A stretch of 5,895 bases of DNA, from NCBI GenBank assembly GCA_958442925.1, contig CAUCIO010000143.1:1-5895 (forward strand), in the 5' to 3' direction. Both the position numbers and the translations under genes were made by a program. Positions 1 to 5,119 of this stretch are shown one piece after another. Origin of the DNA: an uncultured Clostridium sp. (GTDB lineage: Bacteria; Bacillota; Clostridia; Lachnospirales; Lachnospiraceae). Numbering within the stretch: the first letter of the stretch is position 1; each line of letters starts with the position of its first letter. Below the pieces are notes generated by a model. That model made no database searches. It was given only the letters and a program-made list of their open reading frames with translations, and was not told the DNA's origin.

Positions 1-1
1 C

Positions 2-30
2 TTGACAAAAGAAAATTTGTTTTGTATAGT
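2..30 (+). promoter_or_regulatory. Sigma-A type promoter of the pflA-pflB operon
   Basis: A perfect -35 hexamer TTGACA (2-7) is followed by a 17-base spacer and a -10 hexamer TATAGT (25-30, one mismatch to TATAAT). Transcription would start near 37, exactly where the first paired strand of the ZTP aptamer begins, and this agreement supports both calls. It is the only convincing promoter seen upstream of pflA. No operator could be assigned. Confidence 0.85.
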
Positions 31-36
31 TGAGTC

Positions 37-104
37 ATCATATGACTGACGGAAGTGGAATAAACCACATGAAGTATGATTTTAAAAAGCCGACCGTCTG
101 GGCA
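37..104 (+). promoter_or_regulatory. ZTP riboswitch (pfl motif) aptamer upstream of pflA-pflB
   Basis: This RNA senses ZTP/ZMP (AICAR nucleotides), which build up when 10-formyl-tetrahydrofolate is short. All parts of the known fold can be traced. P1 is 37-42 paired with 75-80, six perfect pairs. The conserved GACTGACGG segment (44-52) follows. P2 is GTGG (55-58) with CCAC (65-68), followed by a GAAG segment (71-74). The hallmark CCGTCTGGGCA lies at 94-104. P3 is GCC (89-91) with GGC (101-103), and its loop CCGTC (94-98) can form the pseudoknot with GACGG (48-52). Compared with the consensus as I remember it (GGCGG with CCGCC), the A49-T97 pair is a compensatory change. The aptamer overlaps the 5' arm of the downstream terminator, so ligand binding should block termination (a genetic ON switch). 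The family was first named for its link to pfl genes, which fits this position. Confidence 0.92.
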
Positions 105-130
105 CTCTGCCTGGAGGTCTGGCTTTTTTT
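84..130 (+). terminator. Conditional intrinsic terminator (expression platform of the ZTP riboswitch)
   Basis: The long hairpin pairs 84-91 with 121-128, 92-95 with 116-119 and 97-103 with 109-115. T120 and G96 are bulged and the loop is ACTCT (104-108). Its 3' side runs into seven T residues (124-130). The 5' arm contains P3 and the pseudoknot bases of the aptamer, so the two folds exclude each other. Without ligand, transcription should stop near 130 and leave an RNA of about 90 nt. With ZTP bound, polymerase reads on into pflA. Confidence 0.88.
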
Positions 131-237
131 GTTTGATATTCTTAAAACAACTCTGACAGCCAGTTCATCCAGACAGCCATATTATCTGTTTTTCATTCGT
201 ATTTTCATTCATTGCCACTCAAGGAGGATATCATACC
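131..237 (+). other. Leader between the riboswitch terminator and pflA, with the pflA ribosome binding site
   Basis: This roughly 107-base untranslated stretch has no credible ORF. It contains two short direct repeats: GACAGCCA at 155-162 and 172-179, and TTTTCATTC at 190-198 and 202-210. It ends with a strong Shine-Dalgarno AAGGAGG (221-227), placed 10 bases before the ATG at 238. That spacing decides the pflA start against the in-frame ATG two codons later. No second promoter or further hairpin stands out. Confidence 0.6.
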
Positions 238-957
238 ATGACAATGGGGCGCATTCATTCCTGGGAATCCATGGGGCTGGTAGACGGCCCTGGTATCCGC
301 ACTGTTATTTTTCTGCAGGGATGCCGTTTAAGATGCCAATACTGCCATAATCCTGATACCTGGGAGATAAACGGCAGGGCAGAGACGAAAACGCCGGAGG
401 AAATTATAGCTGTTCTCAACCGGTTCAAGCCTTACTACGGCAGTACCGGAGGCGTCACCTTCTCCGGCGGAGAGCCTCTTCTTCAGAAAGACTTTTTAGC
501 CGAGACTCTGGCTCTGTGCAAAGAGCAGGGCATCCACACCTGCCTGGATACAGCCGGTTATGGAAACGGCGGTTATGAGGATATCCTGAAACATACGGAT
601 CTGGTGCTGTTTGACGTTAAGCACTACACCAGGGAAGGGTATCTGAATATTACCGGCCAGCCCATGGATGAAAGCCTTCGTTTTCTCCAGGCGGTACAGG
701 AATTTAACATACCTGTCTGGATTCGCCATGTGGCAGTTCCGGGACTTACAGACAGCAGAGAACATCTTATGGGGCTGTTTGAAGCAGTCAAACAGATTAA
801 AAACGTGCAAAAGGTAGAACTTCTGCCTTATCATGTGCTGGGTGTTCCCAAATACAAAGCCATGGGAATTCCCTACAGGCTGGAACAGGTTCCGCCAAAA
901 GATGCTTCCGAACTGGAACAATGGCAGAACCTGATGAATGAATATTTTCAGAACTAA
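238..957 (+). CDS. pflA: Pyruvate formate-lyase activating enzyme (radical SAM)
   Basis: This cytosolic radical SAM enzyme uses a 4Fe-4S cluster and S-adenosylmethionine to abstract a hydrogen from the active-site glycine of pyruvate formate-lyase, making the glycyl radical. The 239-residue product is close to the E. coli activase (about 246). The cluster motif C-x3-C-x2-C is at Cys29, Cys33 and Cys36. It is preceded by the typical SMGLVDGPGIRTVIFLQGC segment (11-29) and followed by HNPDTW (37-42). The SAM-binding GGEP is at 77-80 within a TFSGGEPLLQ context. DVKHY and LLPYHVLG segments typical of PflA follow, and no ferredoxin-like insert is seen, which argues for a PFL-type activase over those of other glycyl-radical enzymes. 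The start at 238 is set by AAGGAGG ten bases upstream. pflB, its substrate, begins 50 bases downstream, so the pair is co-transcribed under the ZTP riboswitch. Having the activase gene first is opposite to the E. coli order. Confidence 0.96.
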   Translation: MTMGRIHSWESMGLVDGPGIRTVIFLQGCRLRCQYCHNPDTWEINGRAETKTPEEIIAVLNRFKPYYGSTGGVTFSGGEPLLQKDFLAETLALCKEQGIHTCLDTAGYGNGGYEDILKHTDLVLFDVKHYTREGYLNITGQPMDESLRFLQAVQEFNIPVWIRHVAVPGLTDSREHLMGLFEAVKQIKNVQKVELLPYHVLGVPKYKAMGIPYRLEQVPPKDASELEQWQNLMNEYFQN

Positions 958-1007
958 ACAGACAACAACACTGGTAAAATGTCTTTAGGCGAAAGGAGAC
1001 TGCAAAC

Positions 1008-3251
1008 ATGAGTATCGATGTAAACTGCACTGCATGGAAAGGATTTAAGACAGGAGAGTGGCGTCACGTAGTAAACGTAAGAAATTTTATTCAGAAAAAC
1101 TATACGCCCTATGCAGGAAATGATGAATTTCTGACAGGAACTACTGAAAAAACGAAAAAGGTATGGGAAAAAGCCCACGCCCTGATTCTGGAAGAAGTAA
1201 AAAAAGGCATCATTGATGTAGATACGACTGTTGTTTCCGGAATTGATAATTTTGCTCCCGGCTATATTGATAAAGAAAATGAGGTAATTGTCGGACTTCA
1301 GACAGATGCTCCTTTAAAGCGAATTGTCAATCCCTTCGGCGGCATGAGAATGGCTAAAAGCGCACTGGAGCAGTATGGCTATGAACTGGATCCCGAAGTG
1401 GAAAAGCACTTCAATTTATACAGGAAAACCCACAATGACGGCGTATTTGACGCTTATCCGGAACGGGTCAGAAAAGCCAGAACCGCAGGACTTTTAACCG
1501 GTCTTCCGGACGCATACGGACGGGGACGCATTGTAGGCGACTACCGCCGTGTTCCTCTCTATGGAACTGACTTTTTAATTGAATCAAAAAAAGAGGACAT
1601 CAAACTGCTTGACGGTCCCATGACAGATGAAAGAATCCGTCTTCTGGAAGATGTCAGCGAGCAGATCCGCGCTCTCCAGAAAATGGCCGATATGGCAGCG
1701 CGGTATGGATGCGATATCACAAAGCCTGCTGAAAATGCCCGTGAAGCGGTTCAGAATCTGTACATGGCATATCTGGCAGGTATTAAGGAGAACAACGGAG
1801 CAGCCACAAGCCTTGGACGTACAGCAACATTCCTTGATATCTATATCCAGCGCGATCTGGAGGCAGGCATCCTGGACGAGGCTGGAGCCCAGGAGCTGAT
1901 TGACCAGTTTATTATCAAGCTTCGTCTTGTACGCCATCTGCGTACCCCTGAATACAACGAACTGTTTGGCGGAGATCCTACCTGGGTGACAGAAAGCCTC
2001 GGCGGCATGGGAGTAGACGGACGCACTCTGGTCACAAAAAATTCCTTCCGCTATATCCATACTCTGACAAACCTGGGCACTGCGCCGGAGCCAAACCTGA
2101 CAGTGCTGTGGAGCCAGAATCTGCCGGAGGCATTTAAAAATTACTGCTCCCTCATGAGTATTGATACTGATTCCATCCAGTATGAAAATGACGATCTGAT
2201 GCGCCCCATGTACGGGGATGATTACTGTATCGCCTGCTGCGTATCAGCCATGGCAGTCGGAAAACAGATGCAGTTTTTCGGAGCCAGGGCCAATCTGGCT
2301 AAAAGCCTTCTGTACGCTATTAACGGCGGTATAGATGAGCGCAAGGGAATCCAGGTTATCCCTGATATTGAGAAAAATACAGATGCGGTTCTGGACTATG
2401 CCCACGTTCTGGCAGATTACAAGAAAACCCTGGCCTATGTTGCAGAACTCTATGTAGATACCATTAACATTATTCATTTTATGCATGATAAATACGCCTA
2501 CGAAGCCAGCCAGATGGCACTTCACGATACCTGGGTAGAACGGCTTGCCGCCTTTGGCGTATCCGGTCTTTCTGTAGCCGTTGACTCTCTGTCTGCCATT
2601 AAATTTGCCAAGGTAACTCCTGTGCGGAACGAAGAGGGAATCGCTGTAGACTTTAAGGTAGAGGGAGACTTCCCTAAATATGGCAATGACGATGATCGGG
2701 CAGATGACATTGCGGTAGAGCTTGTGTCTTTCTTCTCAGCAGAGCTAAAAAAACATGCCCTGTATAGAAATGCCATCCACACTCTGTCTGCTCTTACCAT
2801 TACCAGCAACGTTATGTACGGCAAAAAGACAGGAACTACCCCTGACGGAAGAAAATCAGGCGAACCCTTTGCTCCAGGAGCCAACCCAATGCACGGACGC
2901 GATACCCATGGTGCTTTAGCTTCCCTGAACTCAGTTGCAAAGCTTCCCTACCGGGCAGTCTGCCAGGACGGCGTATCCAATACCTTCTCTATCACTCCAT
3001 CTGCCCTTGGAAAAACAGAAGGAGAGAGAATTAAAAACCTGGTTATGATTCTGGACGGATACTTTATTCAGGGCGCTCATCACCTGAATGTAAATGTAAT
3101 GAACCGGCAGCTTTTAATTGATGCCATGGAACATCCGGAGCAGTATCCGACTCTGACGATCCGCGTTTCCGGATACGCAGTTAATTTCAGCAGACTGAGC
3201 CGGGAGCAGCAGCTGGAGGTCATTAAACGTACCTTCCACGAAAGCATGTAG
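1008..3251 (+). CDS. pflB: Formate C-acetyltransferase (pyruvate formate-lyase), glycyl radical enzyme
   Basis: The enzyme converts pyruvate and CoA to acetyl-CoA and formate without oxygen, in the cytosol, and is central to anaerobic mixed-acid metabolism and formate supply. The 747-residue product is close to E. coli PflB (about 760). The diagnostic catalytic cysteine pair is Cys410-Cys411 in YCIACCVSAM. The radical-bearing glycine is Gly722 in the C-terminal motif RVSGYAVNF, 25 residues from the end. Other PFL signatures are NPFGGMRMA near residue 107, QYENDDLMRP just before the cysteines, GKQMQFFGARANLAK after them, and KKTGTTPDGR and GANPMHGRD in the C-terminal half. These support true PFL rather than a glycerol or diol dehydratase or another glycyl-radical family. 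A loop before HLNVNVMNR is about five residues shorter than in E. coli, which I believe is common in clostridial enzymes. The ribosome site AAAGGAG (992-998) lies 9 bases before the start. Expression depends on pflA and the shared riboswitch leader. Confidence 0.98.
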   Translation: MSIDVNCTAWKGFKTGEWRHVVNVRNFIQKNYTPYAGNDEFLTGTTEKTKKVWEKAHALILEEVKKGIIDVDTTVVSGIDNFAPGYIDKENEVIVGLQTDAPLKRIVNPFGGMRMAKSALEQYGYELDPEVEKHFNLYRKTHNDGVFDAYPERVRKARTAGLLTGLPDAYGRGRIVGDYRRVPLYGTDFLIESKKEDIKLLDGPMTDERIRLLEDVSEQIRALQKMADMAARYGCDITKPAENAREAVQNLYMAYLAGIKENNGAATSLGRTATFLDIYIQRDLEAGILDEAGAQELIDQFIIKLRLVRHLRTPEYNELFGGDPTWVTESLGGMGVDGRTLVTKNSFRYIHTLTNLGTAPEPNLTVLWSQNLPEAFKNYCSLMSIDTDSIQYENDDLMRPMYGDDYCIACCVSAMAVGKQMQFFGARANLAKSLLYAINGGIDERKGIQVIPDIEKNTDAVLDYAHVLADYKKTLAYVAELYVDTINIIHFMHDKYAYEASQMALHDTWVERLAAFGVSGLSVAVDSLSAIKFAKVTPVRNEEGIAVDFKVEGDFPKYGNDDDRADDIAVELVSFFSAELKKHALYRNAIHTLSALTITSNVMYGKKTGTTPDGRKSGEPFAPGANPMHGRDTHGALASLNSVAKLPYRAVCQDGVSNTFSITPSALGKTEGERIKNLVMILDGYFIQGAHHLNVNVMNRQLLIDAMEHPEQYPTLTIRVSGYAVNFSRLSREQQLEVIKRTFHESM

Positions 3252-3307
3252 TTTTGGTAAGATGTGAAATCAATTTGAACTAAAATAAATTTTATTTCTG
3301 AAAATGA

Positions 3308-3336
3308 TTGACAGACTCAGACCTTAGTGCTATTCT
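3308..3336 (+). promoter_or_regulatory. Sigma-A type promoter of the T-box/brnQ unit
   Basis: A perfect -35 TTGACA (3308-3313), a 17-base spacer and a -10 TATTCT (3331-3336) place the transcription start near 3343, just ahead of T-box Stem I. It begins 56 bases after the pflB stop codon. The spacing and position make it convincing, though the -10 has two mismatches to consensus. Confidence 0.78.
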
Positions 3337-3342
3337 GAAGAC

Positions 3343-3633
3343 AATTAAATGAATACAAAGGCTGTGACGAAGACAGAGTCGGTAAAATGTTTTACAGAGA
3401 GTCGGGGATGCTGGAATCCCGATAAACATCATCTGAAATCTCTTATCACTTCTGAGCTGAAATTCCGAAACGCTTTTACAGCAGGAGTAAGAATTTTCGT
3501 GTTGGCTACGTTAGTGTCTAGGGCTTGTTGGAGCCTAAAGAGAGGCAGAATTTTGATTCTGCAATTTGAGTGGTACCGCGGGGTATTGATTTAATTATCA
3601 GGACTCGTCTCAAGGAAATCCTTGAGACGGGTC
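3343..3633 (+). promoter_or_regulatory. T-box leader (tRNA-sensing), probably isoleucine-specific, upstream of brnQ
   Basis: T-box RNAs read the charging state of one tRNA and allow read-through when it is uncharged. The invariant T-box core TGGTACCGCG is at 3571-3580. Its TGGT bulge would pair with a tRNA ending ACCA, meaning discriminator A, which fits tRNA-Ile. Stem I is recognisable: lower pairs GCT (3361-3363) with AGC (3455-3457) and CAGA (3374-3377) with TCTG (3451-3454). The middle helix ATGTTT (3387-3392) pairs with AAACAT (3424-3429). The AGAGAG bulge is at 3396-3401. The distal helix TCGGG (3402-3406) pairs with CCCGA (3418-3422) around a GATGCTGGAAT loop. A perfect hairpin, GCAGAAT (3545-3551) with ATTCTGC (3556-3562), precedes the T-box as Stem III. 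The antiterminator pairs TTGAG (3566-3570) with CTCAA (3609-3613), competing with the terminator. The likely specifier is ATC (3445-3447, Ile), followed by ACTTCTGAG, but ATC also occurs at 3428-3430 and 3438-3440, so this is tentative. Confidence 0.93.
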
Positions 3634-3644
3634 TTTATTTTTTT
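3602..3644 (+). terminator. T-box-controlled intrinsic terminator before brnQ
   Basis: A 14-pair stem joins 3602-3615 to 3620-3633 (one T-G pair) around an AAAT loop, and is followed by TTTATTTTTTT. The 5' arm includes CTCAA (3609-3613), which the T-box antiterminator needs, so the structures are alternatives. Charged tRNA should favour this terminator and uncharged tRNA should suppress it. No other convincing terminator lies downstream of pflB, so it may also end read-through transcripts from the pfl operon. Confidence 0.92.
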
Positions 3645-3681
3645 CATGGAAACATTAATTTCTTTTGAGGAGGAGAAGAAA

Positions 3682-5007
3682 ATGAATTTGTCACGAAGAA
3701 AAATGTTACTGGTAAGCTTTATGCTGTTCTCTCTGTTCTTTGGAGCAGGCAACCTGATTTTCCCGCCGTTTTTAGGCCAGAATGCAGGGGCAGCAGCCGT
3801 TCCCGCACTTCTGGGCTTTTTGCTGACAGCTGTGGTGCTTCCGGTTCTCGGCGTTATTGTTGTCGCACGTTTTAACGGCCTGGACTGTCTGGCCAATCAG
3901 GTAGGAAAGAAATTTTCCGTTGTCTTTACTATTTTAATTTATCTTTCTATCGGACCTGGACTGGGCATCCCAAGAGCCGCATCCGTACCATTTGAAATGG
4001 CTGTAGCCCCCTACCTGCCGGCGGGATCTGATATTAAGCTTTTCATGGTTCTGTATTCGTTTGTATTTTTCTTACTGGCTTTCTGGCTGTGTATGAATCC
4101 TGGAAAGCTGGTCAAACGAATTGGAAGCTTCTTAACTCCAAGCCTGTTATGTCTGCTCAGCATACTGTTTTTCAGCTTTCTTTTCAGGGGAAAAATCGAC
4201 GTGGCAGCTCCTCAGGCTGCATATGAAATGCCGTTTTTCAAGGGCTTCTCGGAAGGATACCAGACCATGGATACCATCGCGGCCCTTAACTTTGGACTGG
4301 TGATTGCCATTACCCTCGATTCCTTTGGCTTAAAGGAAAAAAAGGATGTTATGAAGCATACCGTGTATGCCGGTGTCTTTGCAGGTTCTATCCTGGCGCT
4401 TGTCTACATCATGCTGACCTATATGGGAATGTGCAGTTCCGGTGTGTACGCTGTGCAGGAAAACGGTGCATGGACTCTGCGCCATATTGTTTCTCAGCTT
4501 TTTGGTGAATTTGGAGCTATTATCCTGGCAGCTATTTTCTCCTTAGCCTGCCTTACCACCTGTGTGGGACTGATCAATTCCATCTCACAGTTCTTTTCAA
4601 AACAGTTTAAGTTTTTTGGATACAGACAGTGGGTGATTGTTATTACCGTTTTCTCGTTCCTGGTCTGCAATCTGGGACTGAATGCAATCCTGAGTATTTC
4701 CATTCCTGTACTCGATGCGATTTATCCTGTATCTATCGTGCTGATTCTTCTGGGCCTGTCTCACCAGGTGTGGGAGTCAAACAGGTATGTTTATCCTATG
4801 GTTGTTGCAGGCGTAAGCTGCATCAGTGTGATTTATGCACTCGATAATGCCGGTGCTCCTCTGGGATTCCTCTCAGATTTATGCCACTCCCTGCCTTTAT
4901 ACGATGCCGGTTTCTGCTGGGTAAGCGCAGCACTTATTATGCTGATACTGAGCTTTGCTGTAAACGCAGTCATGAACAGCCGTTCAGCAGCCTGCTCAGA
5001 AAGTTAG
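3682..5007 (+). CDS. brnQ: Branched-chain amino acid:cation symporter, LIVCS/BrnQ family
   Basis: This integral membrane carrier imports leucine, isoleucine and valine with Na+ or H+ in the BrnQ family. The 441-residue product matches the family's usual length (about 430-450) and is hydrophobic throughout, consistent with 12 transmembrane helices. Family signatures are visible: FFGAGNLIFPP in the first helix (19-29), GPGLGIPR (91-98) followed by the SVPFEM segment, the hallmark GYQTMDTIAALNFG beginning at residue 192, and LACLTTCVG (288-296). The start at 3682 is chosen because GAGGAGGAG (3667-3675) sits just upstream. An earlier in-frame TTG at 3622 lies inside the terminator hairpin, and an ATG at 3646 has no ribosome site. 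The T-box leader makes expression responsive to amino acid starvation, most likely for isoleucine. Substrate preference among the three amino acids cannot be read from the protein alone. Confidence 0.95.
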   Translation: MNLSRRKMLLVSFMLFSLFFGAGNLIFPPFLGQNAGAAAVPALLGFLLTAVVLPVLGVIVVARFNGLDCLANQVGKKFSVVFTILIYLSIGPGLGIPRAASVPFEMAVAPYLPAGSDIKLFMVLYSFVFFLLAFWLCMNPGKLVKRIGSFLTPSLLCLLSILFFSFLFRGKIDVAAPQAAYEMPFFKGFSEGYQTMDTIAALNFGLVIAITLDSFGLKEKKDVMKHTVYAGVFAGSILALVYIMLTYMGMCSSGVYAVQENGAWTLRHIVSQLFGEFGAIILAAIFSLACLTTCVGLINSISQFFSKQFKFFGYRQWVIVITVFSFLVCNLGLNAILSISIPVLDAIYPVSIVLILLGLSHQVWESNRYVYPMVVAGVSCISVIYALDNAGAPLGFLSDLCHSLPLYDAGFCWVSAALIMLILSFAVNAVMNSRSAACSES

Positions 5008-5025
5008 AATTAAATCTGCATAGGG

Positions 5026-5047
5026 GAAAAGAGGCTTGCTTCTTTTC
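5026..5047 (+). terminator. Hairpin downstream of brnQ, possible weak terminator
   Basis: GAAAAGAGG (5026-5034) pairs with CTTCTTTTC (5039-5047), including one G-T pair, around a CTTG loop, 19 bases after the brnQ stop. The bases that follow (AAAATATC) are not T-rich, so it is a poor intrinsic terminator. It overlaps the -35 of the next promoter. The call is uncertain. Confidence 0.35.
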
Positions 5048-5064
5048 AAAATATCACCTATAAT
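5036..5064 (+). promoter_or_regulatory. Probable promoter of the radical SAM gene
   Basis: A perfect -10 TATAAT (5059-5064) is preceded by a 17-base spacer and a weak -35, TTGCTT (5036-5041). Transcription would begin near 5071, giving a leader of about 50 bases before the ATG at 5120. The -35 lies in the loop and 3' arm of the hairpin at 5026-5047. Confidence 0.55.
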
Positions 5065-5119
5065 GATTCAGTATTATCCATATAAAAATCAATTAGAAAT
5101 GCAGGTAAAATAAAAGTTT

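Noticed and set aside
30..350. Open frame on + strand covering the leader and the start of pflA
   Set aside because: It runs through the ZTP aptamer, its terminator and the pflA start in another frame, has no ribosome site, and resembles no protein I know.
1584..2060. 158-codon antisense open frame inside pflB
   Set aside because: It is opposite to a strongly conserved coding sequence, has no recognisable motifs and no promoter or ribosome site that I can see. It is a shadow of pflB, as are the other minus-strand frames within pflA, pflB and brnQ.
3283..3297. A/T-only inverted repeat after pflB as an intrinsic terminator
   Set aside because: It has six A-T pairs with a 3-base loop, no G-C pairs and no following T tract beyond the arm itself. 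It is too weak to call.
3382..3395. Perfect small palindrome GTAAAATGTTTTAC as an operator
   Set aside because: It lies inside T-box Stem I, where its right half is needed for the middle helix and the AG-bulge flank. Stem I explains it better than a protein operator.
3349..3594. 81-codon + strand frame between pflB and brnQ
   Set aside because: It lies entirely in the T-box leader, whose stems explain the sequence. There is no Shine-Dalgarno before its ATG.
3622..3681. N-terminal extension of brnQ from the TTG at 3622
   Set aside because: The extension would begin inside the terminator hairpin and encodes a non-homologous stretch. The ATG at 3682 has a strong GAGGAGGAG site and begins as BrnQ proteins do.
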